DNA of 64,000 nucleotides from Xanthomonas codiaei (GTDB taxonomy: Bacteria > Pseudomonadota > Gammaproteobacteria > Xanthomonadales > Xanthomonadaceae). Shown piece by piece: positions 37,302 through 45,744 of this stretch. The stretch covers positions 32,977 through 96,976 of the forward strand of contig NZ_MDEC01000019.1 of NCBI RefSeq assembly GCF_002939785.1, read 5' to 3'. The position numbers and the translations under genes are program-made. The number at the start of each line of letters is the position of its first letter. Within the stretch, counting starts at the first letter, position 1. Under the pieces are notes generated by a model. It saw only the letters and a program-made list of their open reading frames with translations. It was not told the DNA's origin and did no database searches.

Positions 37302-38615
37302 TCAGTCTCTCGCGCCCTTTGCCGGCGCCGTGAACCCGGCACGCAAGCCCTCCCAGCAGCGCTGATAGTCGCCCTGCCGATGCGTGGCCTGCAGCGCCTG
37401 CTGGGTGGGCCGCAGCACGGCGCGGGTTTCGAACATGAAGGCCATGGTGTCGGCGATGACGTCAGGGCGCGACAGATCGGCCTGCGAGGCCTTGTCGAAG
37501 GTCGCTGCGTCCGGGCCGTGCCCGCTCATGCAGTTGTGCAGCGACGCGCCGCCCGGCGCGAACCCCTCGGCCTTGGCGTCGTAGACGCCGTGCACCAGGC
37601 CCATGAACTCGCTGGCCACGTTGCGATGGAACCACGGCGGGCGGAAGGTGTGCTGCGCCACCAGCCAGCGCGGCGGGAAGATCGCAAAATCCATATTGGC
37701 GGTGCCGTGCGTGTCGCTTGGCGAGGTCAGCACGGTGAAGATGCTGGGATCGGGATGGTCGAAGCTGATCGAGCCAATGGTGTTGAAGCGGCGCAGATCG
37801 TAGCGATACGGCGCGTAATTGCCGTGCCAGGCCACCACATCCAGCGGCGAGTGATCGATATCCGCCCGCCACAGATGGCCCTGGAACTTGGCGACCAGCT
37901 CGAACGCGCCGTCGCATTGCTCGAACGCCGCATGCGGGGTCTGGAAATCACGCGGATTGGCAAGGCCATTGGCACCAATCGGCCCCAGATCCGGCAGCCG
38001 CAACAGGCCGCCGAAATTTTCGCAGACATAGCCACGCGCTTGGCTATCGAGCAGTTCCACCCGGAAACGCACACCGCGCGGTATCACGCCGATCTGTTGC
38101 GGCTCCAGTTCGAGCACGCCCAGTTCAGTGCAGACCCGCAACCGGCCGAGCTGCGGCACCAGCAGCAGCTCGCCGTCGGCGTTGTAGAAGAACCGCCCGT
38201 GCATGGACGCGTTGGCCGCATACAGATGCACGGCCACGCCGGTCATCGCCTCCGGGCTGCCGTTGCCGGCCATGGTGTACAGGCCATCGACGAAATCGGT
38301 GGCCGTGGCCGGCAACGGCAGTGGACTCCAGCGCATCTGGTCCGGCGGCACCGGGCCGCTGCCGAAGTCGTTGTGGAGCCGGGACTGATCGATCAGCGAG
38401 AAACGGCCGTGTACCGCCGCCGGACGAATGCGATACAGCCAGCTGCGCCGATTCTCGCCGCGTGGCGCGGTGAAGGCAGTTCCGGACAACTGCTCGGCGT
38501 ATAGGCCATGCGCCACGCGCTGCGGCGAGTTCTGCCCGACCGGCAGGCTGCCGGCCACCGCTTCGGTTGCGAACTCGTTGCCGAAGCCGGTCATGTAGTG
38601 CTGCAGGTTGTGCAT
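37302..38615 (-). CDS. hmgA: Homogentisate 1,2-dioxygenase
   Basis: 437 residues; opens the ring of homogentisate in tyrosine and phenylalanine breakdown. [29 protein letters not shown] [38 protein letters not shown] and [10 protein letters not shown] contain the iron ligands. Start [15 protein letters not shown] at 38615. Loss of this enzyme leads to pyomelanin. It is on the same strand as hppD, but a REP-bounded DUF559 gene sits between them. Confidence 0.97.
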   Translation of the reverse strand: MHNLQHYMTGFGNEFATEAVAGSLPVGQNSPQRVAHGLYAEQLSGTAFTAPRGENRRSWLYRIRPAAVHGRFSLIDQSRLHNDFGSGPVPPDQMRWSPLPLPATATDFVDGLYTMAGNGSPEAMTGVAVHLYAANASMHGRFFYNADGELLLVPQLGRLRVCTELGVLELEPQQIGVIPRGVRFRVELLDSQARGYVCENFGGLLRLPDLGPIGANGLANPRDFQTPHAAFEQCDGAFELVAKFQGHLWRADIDHSPLDVVAWHGNYAPYRYDLRRFNTIGSISFDHPDPSIFTVLTSPSDTHGTANMDFAIFPPRWLVAQHTFRPPWFHRNVASEFMGLVHGVYDAKAEGFAPGGASLHNCMSGHGPDAATFDKASQADLSRPDVIADTMAFMFETRAVLRPTQQALQATHRQGDYQRCWEGLRAGFTAPAKGARD

Positions 38616-38675
38616 GGTGGCGCGTCCAGATGTTGAGCCTCCTCCTCGACCGCAGAAGGCTGAGCTTGGGGTGGA

Positions 38676-39068
38676 TCAAGCCCCTCTCCCACCGGGAGAG
38701 GGGTTGGGGTGAGGGTACGGCGGCGCAATGACATGACAGATTGCCTCGATCACCGCATCGAGTGAAAGCAGTACATCGTTATTCCAGAAGCGCAGCACGA
38801 TCCAGCCTTTCGATTGAAGCCACCGTGTTCTTGCCTGATCGAAGGATGCCTGATGCTGCGATCCGTCCAACTCAACAATCAACTTGGCTTCAATGCAACA
38901 AAACTCTGCGATGTACGGCGGAATCGGATGCTGACGTCTGAACTTGAAGCTTTGGAGCTGATTGCTTCGCAGACAGCGCCAGAGTGCGTGCTCTGCGTCG
39001 GTCATTTCTGTTCGTAATGCACGCGCGTTGGTGAGCGCAACGGTAGGCAATGGCGGTTTGATTTTCAT
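38676..39068 (-). CDS. DUF559 (endonuclease-like) protein
   Basis: 130 residues of the DUF559 family, a Vsr-like restriction endonuclease fold. ALRTEMTDAEHALWRCLRSNQLQSFKFRRQHPIPPYIAEFCC leads to LIVELDGSQH, where the Glu and Asp are the predicted metal site, then GWIVLRFWNNDVL. The last 15 or so residues, PYPHPNPSPGGRGA, are encoded by the neighbouring REP element rather than the family core. Two REP elements in opposite orientation flank the gene, suggesting it arrived as a cassette. Confidence 0.87.
   Translation of the reverse strand: MKIKPPLPTVALTNARALRTEMTDAEHALWRCLRSNQLQSFKFRRQHPIPPYIAEFCCIEAKLIVELDGSQHQASFDQARTRWLQSKGWIVLRFWNNDVLLSLDAVIEAICHVIAPPYPHPNPSPGGRGA
38681..38718 (+). repeat. 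REP palindrome overlapping the DUF559 3' end
   Basis: CCCCTCTCCCACCGGGAGAGGGG hairpin and GTTGGGGTGAGGGTACGG tail; the tail points toward the DUF559 gene and supplies its C-terminal codons. Confidence 0.85.
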
Positions 39069-39077
39069 CGCTCCACC

Positions 39078-39116
39078 GTACCCTCACCCCAACCCCTCTC
39101 GCACCGGGAGAGTGGC
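39078..39116 (-). repeat. REP palindrome upstream of DUF559
   Basis: Inverted copy: TACCCTCACCCCAACCCCTC followed by a decayed hairpin arm. With the copy at 38681 it brackets the DUF559 gene, tails inward. Confidence 0.85.
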
Positions 39117-39340
39117 TTTAGTCGCGTGCGCTTTCAACGTTTCATCGTGTCAGACATCTGGCGCGCAAGCAGTGCCTTCTGGATCACGGAGGATTGACTT
39201 CGGCGCTGAGTTTTCACTGCACATGCTTTCAGAGATAGCGCATCGCTCAGTTCCTGTCCGTCCAACCACTCGCACTAATCACCAATCACAACGCACCGCT
39301 TTAGAACCAATCCCGAATCACCAATCACCCATCCCAGCCC

Positions 39341-40456
39341 TCAAAGCACCCCACGCTTCATCTGATCGCGCTCGATGCTTTCGAACAACGCCTGGAAATT
39401 GCCTTCGCCGAAGCCTTCATTGCCCTTGCGCTGGATGATCTCGAAGAAGATCGGGCCGATGCAGTTGGTGGTGAAGATCTGCAGCAGCTTGCGCTGCTTG
39501 GTATCCGGATCGGCGTCGATCAGGATCTTGTTGCGGCGCAGGCGTTCGACATCTTCGCCGTGCTCGGGAATGCGCAGATCCACGACGTCGAAATAGGTGT
39601 CCGGGGTATCCAGGAAGCTGACGCCGGCCGCGCGCATCTTTTCCACGCTGGTGTAGATGTCGTCGGTGAAGCAGGCGATGTGCTGGATGCCTTCGCCCTG
39701 GTAGGCGTCCAGATACTCGTTGATCTGGCTCTTGGGGTCGGACGATTCGTTGAGCGGAATGCGTACGATGCCGTCCGGGGCGGTCATCGCCTTGGACACC
39801 AGTCCGGTCTTGGCGCCCTTGATGTCGAAGTAGCGGATCTCGCGGAAGTTGAACAGCCGCTCGTAGTAATCCGACCAGCGCTGCATGTTGCCGAAATACA
39901 GGTTGTGCGTGAGGTGGTCGATGAAGGTCAGCCCGAAGCCGGCCGGATGCTGGTTGGCGCCTTCAATGGCTTCGTAGTCGGCGTCGTAGATGCTGCCCGC
40001 CTCGCCATAGCGATCCACCAGATACAGCATGCAGTCGCCGATGCCCTTGACCACCGGTGCCGGCACCGCGCGGGTGTCGGGCTTGTTCTGCACCGCTTCG
40101 CCGCCGTTGCCCAGCACGGTCTGCAGCACGGTGTCGGCCGGGGTGCGGAAGCGGATCGCAAACCCGCAGGCGCAGGGGCCGTGCGCGGCGGCGAAGTCGG
40201 CAGCGAACGAATCGGGGTCTTCGTTGAGCAGGAAATTGACCCCACCCTGGCGATAGACGGTAATGGGACGGCTGCGGTGACGCAGCACCGCGCTGAAGCC
40301 CATCTGGCGGAAATAGGCGTGCAATTGCGCCCCCTGGCTGGCCGGTGCGGCGAATTCGACGAATTCGAACCCGTCGATCCCCATCGGATTGTCGAAGGTG
40401 GTGACCTGCATGCCCGGATCCGGGCGGTGTGCAGTGGTGTTCGGTTGTGCGCTCAT
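39341..40456 (-). CDS. hppD: 4-hydroxyphenylpyruvate dioxygenase
   Basis: 371 residues, two vicinal-oxygen-chelate halves. Iron ligands are His in FIDHLTHNLY, His in IQHIACFTDDI and Glu in GPIFFEIIQRKG; GFGEGNFQALFESIERDQ is the C-terminal gate helix. Converts 4-hydroxyphenylpyruvate to homogentisate, the substrate of HmgA. I chose the ATG at 40456 (MSAQPNTTAHRPD), because the upstream extension is not family-like. Diverges from a MarR regulator gene across 122 bases. Confidence 0.97.
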   Translation of the reverse strand: MSAQPNTTAHRPDPGMQVTTFDNPMGIDGFEFVEFAAPASQGAQLHAYFRQMGFSAVLRHRSRPITVYRQGGVNFLLNEDPDSFAADFAAAHGPCACGFAIRFRTPADTVLQTVLGNGGEAVQNKPDTRAVPAPVVKGIGDCMLYLVDRYGEAGSIYDADYEAIEGANQHPAGFGLTFIDHLTHNLYFGNMQRWSDYYERLFNFREIRYFDIKGAKTGLVSKAMTAPDGIVRIPLNESSDPKSQINEYLDAYQGEGIQHIACFTDDIYTSVEKMRAAGVSFLDTPDTYFDVVDLRIPEHGEDVERLRRNKILIDADPDTKQRKLLQIFTTNCIGPIFFEIIQRKGNEGFGEGNFQALFESIERDQMKRGVL

Positions 40457-40539
40457 CGTCGTTTCTCCACGCTGGGGTGTCCGCAGGGCTATGCGGAGTG
40501 GCAGAAGACCCGCGAGAATGCGCAGGCCACCCTCGGTTT

Positions 40540-40558
40540 GTAGTTGCAAATGAAACCA
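40540..40558. promoter_or_regulatory. Candidate MarR operator between hppD and marR
   Basis: GTAGTTGCAAATGAAACCA is an imperfect palindrome (AGTTGC..., GAAACC) just before the marR start and in the hppD promoter region. MarR-family proteins bind such 16-20 bp sites; assignment is inference from position and symmetry. Confidence 0.4.
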
Positions 40559-40578
40559 AAATCAAGACACAGCGCAAC

Positions 40579-41067
40579 ATGAGCGATCTCGACGCCCCCC
40601 AGCCGCCGCACCATCCTGTCCTGCTCAACCTGGAGCAGTTCCTGCCGTATCGCCTGAGCGTGCTGTCCAACCGGATCAGCAGCAACATTGCCAAGGTATA
40701 CGGCGACCGTTACGGCATGGCGATTCCCGAATGGCGGGTGATCACCATCCTGGCGCTGTATCCGGGCTCCTCGGCCAGCGAGGTCTCCGACCGCACGGCG
40801 ATGGACAAGGTGGCGGTCAGCCGCGCGGTGGCCCGGCTGCTGGAGCGCGGCTTCATCCGCCGCGAAACGCACGGCGATGACCGCCGCCGCTCGATGTTGG
40901 CGCTGTCGCCGGCCGGGCGCCAGGTCTATGAGACCGTCGCCCCGCTGGTCAACGAGATGGAACAACGGCTGATGTCGATCTTCAGTGCCGAAGAGCAGCA
41001 GTTGCTGGAACGCCTGATCGACCGGCTGGCCAAGGACGGGCTGCCGCGCATGGCCGACAAGGACTGA
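40579..41067 (+). CDS. MarR family transcriptional regulator
   Basis: 162 residues, winged helix-turn-helix. PEWRVITILALYPGSSASEVSDRTAMDKVAVSRAVARLLERGFIRRETHGDDRRRSMLALSPAGRQ is the recognition and wing region. It probably represses hppD/hmgA until an aromatic intermediate binds; this is inference from divergence. ATG at 40579. The last third of the gene is duplicated downstream as part of a 319-bp tandem repeat. Confidence 0.93.
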   Translation: MSDLDAPQPPHHPVLLNLEQFLPYRLSVLSNRISSNIAKVYGDRYGMAIPEWRVITILALYPGSSASEVSDRTAMDKVAVSRAVARLLERGFIRRETHGDDRRRSMLALSPAGRQVYETVAPLVNEMEQRLMSIFSAEEQQLLERLIDRLAKDGLPRMADKD

Positions 41068-41080
41068 GGCAGGCGCTTCG

Positions 41081-41231
41081 CTCGCCCCCATCCGCCCTGC
41101 GGGCACCTTCCCCCGCAAGCGGGGGAAGGAAGCACTTGGACCGAGGTAGGACGCGCTCGGGCCAACGCACAACCAACCACACTCCCTTCTCCCGCGCGCG
41201 GGAGAAAGTGGCGCAACGCGCCGGATGAGGG
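41081..41231. repeat. REP-type palindromes, copy 1
   Basis: CGCCCTGCGGGCACCTTCCC and a CCCCCGCAAGCGGGGG hairpin, followed by a second hairpin with CTTCTCCCGCGCGCGGGAGAA and GCCGGATGAGGGG. Repeated at 41400-41550. Relatives lie at 43894 and inside the E2 gene at 52823. Confidence 0.8.
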
Positions 41232-41245
41232 GCGCTCACACGGCG

Positions 41246-41386
41246 TACGAGACCGTCGCTCCGTTGGTCAGCGAGATGGCACAGCGGATGATGTCGATCT
41301 TCAGTGCCGAAGAGCAGCAGTTGCTGGAACGCCTGATCGACCGGTTGGCCAAGGACGGGCTGCCGCGCATGGCCGACAAGGACTGA
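41246..41386 (+). pseudogene. 3' fragment of the MarR gene (duplicated)
   Basis: About 140 bases repeating the end of the MarR gene through MSIFSAEEQQLLERLIDRLAKDGLPRMADKD and the stop. It lacks a start and the DNA-binding region, so it is a non-functional remnant of tandem duplication. Confidence 0.88.
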
Positions 41387-41624
41387 CGGCAGGCATTCGC
41401 TCGCCCCCATCCACCCTGCGGGCACCTTCCCCCGCAAGCGGGGGAAGGAAGCACTTGGGCCGAGGAAGGACGCGCTCCGGCCAACGCGCAACCAACCACC
41501 CTCCCTTCTCCCGTGCGCGGGAGAAGGTGGCGCAACGCGCCGGATGAGGGCCGCTCCTCGGCGAATCCTCGCAGACACCGGCCGGCTACGCGCTTACGCA
41601 CACAGACCGCACCGCGGAACTCAC

Positions 41625-42215
41625 TCAGGCCTGCGGCGGTGCCCACTGCTTCAAGAAATCAAACAGCTTCTTGCGGTCAAAGCCTTCGCCCTTGCGCAGC
41701 TCCGGGCCGGCCTGGGTGGTCAGCAGCTTGCCGTCGTTGTCCAGCACCAGCAGCGAGGGATACTCGTTGAGCTGGGCGAACTGCGACAGGAACGCGGCGT
41801 TTTCATTGGCCGCATCGCGGTTGACCTTGACCACCACGAAATTCGCATCGCGGAAGCTGCGCAGCTCCGCATCGCCGCCCATCAACTCGTCCAGCACCTT
41901 GCATGGCTCGCAGGCGGCGTTGCCGACATTGAGCACGATGCGCTTGCCGCCACGCTTGGCTTCGACCTTGGCCGTTTCCAGGTCCGCGGCCGGGTCGCGC
42001 GAGGGGTCGTACTGCGCATTGAGCGCGGCCGCCGCGGCAATGTCGGCAGCGGTGGGCGTGTTGCCCGAGGACACCGGCTGGCTGGGATCGGCGCTGGGCG
42101 GCTTCTGCATCGACGTATCCAGCGGCCGCGGCGCTTCCTGTGGCTCGGATGACTGCCCGCAGGCGCTCAATAGACCGGTCAGCAACAGGCCACAGACAAG
42201 CGGTTTGATCGGCAT
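41625..42215 (-). CDS. Thioredoxin-like lipoprotein
   Basis: 196 residues. MPIKPLVCGLLLTGLLSAC carries a lipobox (LLSAC). After a Pro/Ser-rich linker comes a thioredoxin fold with the redox motif C-E-P-C in NAACEPCKVLDELM and EYPSLLVLDNDGKLL, with the cis-proline. It resembles thioredoxin_7/DsbD-gamma-like reductases in the envelope. Placed 11 bases after the end of the peptide transporter gene, so probably co-transcribed. Confidence 0.87.
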   Translation of the reverse strand: MPIKPLVCGLLLTGLLSACGQSSEPQEAPRPLDTSMQKPPSADPSQPVSSGNTPTAADIAAAAALNAQYDPSRDPAADLETAKVEAKRGGKRIVLNVGNAACEPCKVLDELMGGDAELRSFRDANFVVVKVNRDAANENAAFLSQFAQLNEYPSLLVLDNDGKLLTTQAGPELRKGEGFDRKKLFDFLKQWAPPQA

Positions 42216-42226
42216 CGCGTTTCTCC

Positions 42227-43747
42227 TCACTTCACACCATGCATGAGTTTGTTGATCAGCGGCGCGATCAGGAACAGCAGCGCGCCGGCGCCCACCAAGG
42301 CCCAGAACCCGAAGGTATACCCGCCCAGCGCCGAGGACACGCTCATGCCTTCGTTCCCGCTGACATGGCCGGCAAAAATGCCCGACAGGTTGTTGCCGAT
42401 GCCGGTGGACAAAAACCAGCCACCCATGCCGAACCCGACCAGGCGCACCGGGGCCAGCTTGGTCACCATCGACAAGCCGATCGGCGACAGGCACAGCTCG
42501 CCCACCGACTGGATCACGTAGACCATGAACAAGGTCCAGAACGGGATCTTGCCGGCATCGTTGACCAGGCTGGACAACGCAAACATCAGCAGCAGGAAGG
42601 CCAGGCCGTTGAACAACAGGCCCAGGCCGAACTTGCGTGGAATCGACGGATTGAAGCGGCCGGCCTGGACCCAGATCCAGGCGATGACCGGGGCCAGCGC
42701 GATGATGGCGATCGAGTTGACCGACTGGAACCACGCGGTCGGGAAGGTCCACTCGCCAAAATTACGGTTGACGATGTTGTCGGCCAGGAAGGTGAACGAG
42801 CTGCCGGCCTGTTCGAAGAACATCCAGAACAGCACGTTGAAGGCGAAGATGATCAGCATCGCGATCACCTTGTCGCGCTGTACCTTGCCCTCGCGGATGC
42901 CCTCCACCAACAGCATCACCGACAGGCCGATGAATAGCGCCGTCAGCACGATCTGCAACACGTCCGCGCCCACGGCGAGCAGGAAGTACACGCCCGGAAT
43001 CGCCAGCAGGCAGCCCACCAGCACCATCAGCACGCGGCCCAGGCCCTGCGCACCCGGCGCCGGTGCGCCGATGCCCTTGAGCTGGACGCGGCCGAACCAG
43101 AACCACACCAGGCTGATCAGCATGCCCACGCCGGAGGCCATGAACACCATCTTGTAGGACGGCATGGCTTCGGTGCCGAAGACCCTTTCGGCCAGCAGCT
43201 GGGTCAACACCGGCGAGATCATCGCGCCCAGGTTGATGCCCATGTAGAAGATCGTGAACCCGCTGTCGCGGCGCGGATCGGCGACCGAATACAGCTTGCC
43301 CACCATGGTGGAGATGTTCGGCTTGAACAGCCCGTTGCCGACCACCACGGTGGCCAGGCCGATCTCGAACATGGTGTGGTCGGGAATGGCGATCAGGAAC
43401 AGACCGGTCGCCATGACTGCTGCGCCGACCAGGATCGAGCGCTGGTAACCGAGCACGCGGTCGGCCACGTAGCCGCCGAAGATCGCCGCCGCGTACACCA
43501 GCGCCAGATAGGCGCCGTAGGTGCGCCCCGCCGGCGCCTGCCCGGTGGCGTCGCCGCCGAAGAACTGCGCCACGATGTACAGCACCAGCGCCCAGCGAAT
43601 GCCGTAGAACGCGAAGCGTTCCCAGAATTCGGTCATGAACAGCAACCACAGCGGCCGCGGATGGCCCAGCAGCGTGGGGAACTCGGGAAGCGCAGGCGGC
43701 TGCGGCGGGTTGGAGGCGGATGTCGGCGCGGCAGCGTCAACGCTCAT
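42227..43747 (-). CDS. POT/PTR2 family proton-dependent oligopeptide transporter
   Basis: 506 residues with 12 to 14 membrane helices. The ExxERFxYY-type motif is present as TEFWERFAFYGIRW, and the conserved LGYQRSILVGA, FYMGINLGA (the F-Y-x-x-I-N-x-G signature) and SVGELCLSPIGLSMVTKLAP are typical of the POT family. Imports di- and tripeptides with protons. ATG at 43747. The thioredoxin-like lipoprotein follows. Confidence 0.93.
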   Translation of the reverse strand: MSVDAAAPTSASNPPQPPALPEFPTLLGHPRPLWLLFMTEFWERFAFYGIRWALVLYIVAQFFGGDATGQAPAGRTYGAYLALVYAAAIFGGYVADRVLGYQRSILVGAAVMATGLFLIAIPDHTMFEIGLATVVVGNGLFKPNISTMVGKLYSVADPRRDSGFTIFYMGINLGAMISPVLTQLLAERVFGTEAMPSYKMVFMASGVGMLISLVWFWFGRVQLKGIGAPAPGAQGLGRVLMVLVGCLLAIPGVYFLLAVGADVLQIVLTALFIGLSVMLLVEGIREGKVQRDKVIAMLIIFAFNVLFWMFFEQAGSSFTFLADNIVNRNFGEWTFPTAWFQSVNSIAIIALAPVIAWIWVQAGRFNPSIPRKFGLGLLFNGLAFLLLMFALSSLVNDAGKIPFWTLFMVYVIQSVGELCLSPIGLSMVTKLAPVRLVGFGMGGWFLSTGIGNNLSGIFAGHVSGNEGMSVSSALGGYTFGFWALVGAGALLFLIAPLINKLMHGVK

Positions 43748-43893
43748 AGGGGTCCCTTGCGTATTCAGTATTGGCTGGGGCACCGGGGCGAACCCCGGGG
43801 CGACGCGCGAGGATCACTTAGACGTCATGTACGCGTCAAATTCGCCGGAGTCGCCGACCTGATGACGGTAGACGGGAAGAACCTCTGCACCGC

Positions 43894-43938
43894 CTCCCTT
43901 CTCGCGTCGGGAGAAGGTGCCCGAAGGGCGGATGAGGG
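43894..43938. repeat. REP-type palindrome (AGAAGGTGCCCGAAGGGCGGATGAGGG class)
   Basis: CTTCTCGCGTCGGGAGAAGG hairpin and the GCCCGAAGGGCGGATGAGGG tail. Same family as the copies at 41081-41231 and inside the E2 gene. Confidence 0.8.
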
Positions 43939-44011
43939 TGCGAAGTCGCCGGGCGGTGCCGATCGCCCTCTCCCAGCATTGGCGGGGTGGCTGTCCCTGG
44001 GATAACGCCCG

Positions 44012-44050
44012 TAACCTCACCCCAACCCCTCTCCCGCAGGGAGAGGGGCT
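44012..44050 (-). repeat. REP palindrome, CCTCACCCCAACCCC type
   Basis: TAACCTCACCCCAACCCCTC followed by a CTCCCGCAGGGAGAGG hairpin; inverted relative to the copies at 2019 and 38681. Confidence 0.8.
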
Positions 44051-44201
44051 CAAGCGCAACGGCTGCGCCGGTGCGCTGCAGCTCTTGCGGTGTTCGCTCC
44101 TTAGCAGTGCCTGCTTCTTGCGTTCCTGATGTCTTTTCTGTGCTGATTTCGTCTGACCAAGCTAGTTGCCTAACCAGTCCAGCCCAGCTTCGTTGCGTTG
44201 C

Positions 44202-45098
44202 TCAGCTCTCCGCCGTACCGGCATTGCCCTGGGACGGACGATTTTCCACGCCCACCGAGGTGCGCACGTCGAACAGTTCCGGGAAGAAGGTCAGTGCCAG
44301 TGCCTGCTGCAGGAAACCCACGCCGCTGGAGCCGCCGGTGCCGCGCTTGAAGCCGATCACCCGCATCACCGTGCGCATGTGGCGGAAGCGCCAGAGCTGG
44401 AACTGGGTTTCCACATCCACCAGGTCCTCGCACAGCGAATACTCGCGCCAGTAGCGGTCGGTGTTTTCGTAGATACGCTCGAACACCGGTCGCAAGCTGT
44501 CGTCGGCCACATGTGCGGCGGTCCAGTCGCGCGCCTGGTAGTGCTGCGGAATTGCATGCCCGAAGCGCGCCAGGTAGCGCAGGAATTCCTCGTACAGGCT
44601 GGGCGCTTCCAGCACCTCGCGCAGCCGCGCCTGGCCCTGCGGGTCGTAGGCGAATACCTGCAGCATCTGCGGGTTCTTGTTGCCGAGCAGGAACTCGATA
44701 TAGCGGTACTGCAACGACTGGAACCCCGACGAGGGGCCGAGCACGTCGCGGAAGCCCATGTATTCACTGGGCGTGAGCGTCTCCAGCACCGACCACTGCT
44801 CGGTGAGCTGGCGCAGCACCTGCTTGCTGCGCGCCAGGACCTTGCGGCATTGCCAGACCTCGTCGCGCTGCAGATGCACGATCGCCGCGCGCAACTCGTG
44901 CGCCAGCAGCTTCAACCACAGCTCCGAGGTCTGGTGCTGGATGATGAACAGCATCTCGTCGTGGTGCGCCGGCTCGGACAAGGGCTGTTGCGCCGACAGC
45001 AACTGGTCCAGCCGCAGATAGCCGCCATAGGTCAGCCGCCCCTGCAGATCGGTGTGGATGCCGGGTTCCAGGTCACGCAGGTTGTTGTCGACGGGCAT
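44202..45098 (-). CDS. kynA: Tryptophan 2,3-dioxygenase
   Basis: 298-residue haem enzyme that oxidises L-tryptophan to N-formylkynurenine. The residues known from the X. campestris crystal structure are in place: His55 (QHQTSE), Arg117 (FRDVLG), haem ligand His240 (RFRHMRT) and the GTGGSSG loop. ATG at 45098. No kynurenine-pathway partners are adjacent in this window. Confidence 0.97.
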   Translation of the reverse strand: MPVDNNLRDLEPGIHTDLQGRLTYGGYLRLDQLLSAQQPLSEPAHHDEMLFIIQHQTSELWLKLLAHELRAAIVHLQRDEVWQCRKVLARSKQVLRQLTEQWSVLETLTPSEYMGFRDVLGPSSGFQSLQYRYIEFLLGNKNPQMLQVFAYDPQGQARLREVLEAPSLYEEFLRYLARFGHAIPQHYQARDWTAAHVADDSLRPVFERIYENTDRYWREYSLCEDLVDVETQFQLWRFRHMRTVMRVIGFKRGTGGSSGVGFLQQALALTFFPELFDVRTSVGVENRPSQGNAGTAES

Positions 45099-45744
45099 GG
45101 CGGGGGCAGATGGATCGGGCCGACCAGGGTAGCGCGCTTGGCAGCCGCCGCGGATTCGGGATTCGGGATTGGGGATTGGGGATTGGGGATTGGGGACTGG
45201 CGGAGGGCGGAGCGCGCAGATGATCGTGGCGCGTCGCCGGTTGGATGCGGTTGGAGCACGGACGTCGTGCTTGGGTGGATATCGATCTCGGGAGGCGGGC
45301 ACGGCTGTCGCGCCGGGTGGTCGGCATCGCTGGGGTGGCGGGGACCGTTCGGTAATCGATGGCGTTCGGACGCGGCGGGTCCGATGGCTGCCGGCGTTGT
45401 TGCGCCCGGTTCGCAATCGCCTGGGGGTTGGCCGCCTGTCGGCCGCCTGCTTGTTTGCTCACGGCCGTGGGTCGGCGGGTGCCGGGCCGGTGGGTGCTTG
45501 CGTCGGTAGCATGCAGAGTCACCAACCGGTCGGCTGCCGCTCCCGGGCCATGGACCGCCGGCCAACTCTTTCAGCCCTGAACCACCTGGCGTGCCGCCGG
45601 CGCGGTCTCAGCCGCTGCGCTGCTGTCACCTTATCGTCAACCTAGGTCTGCAAATTCATGCAGAATTCAACGGCGCTGCCGGCCAGGGACGTGGCCGGAC
45701 CAGGGGAGCGCTTCACGTCTCACGGATCAGGGGACTCTTATCTC
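45099..45744. other. Divergent spacer between tdo and secreted nuclease gene
   Basis: About 645 bases. A GATTGGG short repeat lies at 45152-45198. The remainder has a marked G/C strand bias but no frame that looks coding and no motif I recognise. Confidence 0.5.
45152..45198. repeat. GATTSGGG short tandem repeat
   Basis: Two GATTCGG-type units then four GATTGGGG-type units in tandem. Likely variable in copy number between strains. Confidence 0.8.

Larger units (their letters stand above)
40921..41555. repeat. 319-bp imperfect tandem duplication
   Basis: The segment from codon YETVAPLVNEM of the MarR gene through its stop and the following REP-rich spacer (about 40927-41245) is repeated at about 41246-41555. 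Matching points are exactly 319 bases apart (stop codons at 41065-41067 and 41384-41386). The copies differ at scattered positions. Confidence 0.9.
43748..44201. other. REP-rich spacer between tdo and the peptide transporter
   Basis: About 450 bases holding two REP elements (43894-43938 and 44012-44050). No gene. The genes on both sides are on the minus strand, so it contains the peptide transporter promoter. Confidence 0.55.

Noticed and set aside
41246..41386. Second small MarR-like gene
   Set aside because: Lacks a start codon context and the helix-turn-helix; it is a duplicated 3' fragment only.
45152..45198. CRISPR-like array
   Set aside because: Units are only 7-8 bases with no spacers; it is a simple tandem repeat, and no cas genes are nearby.
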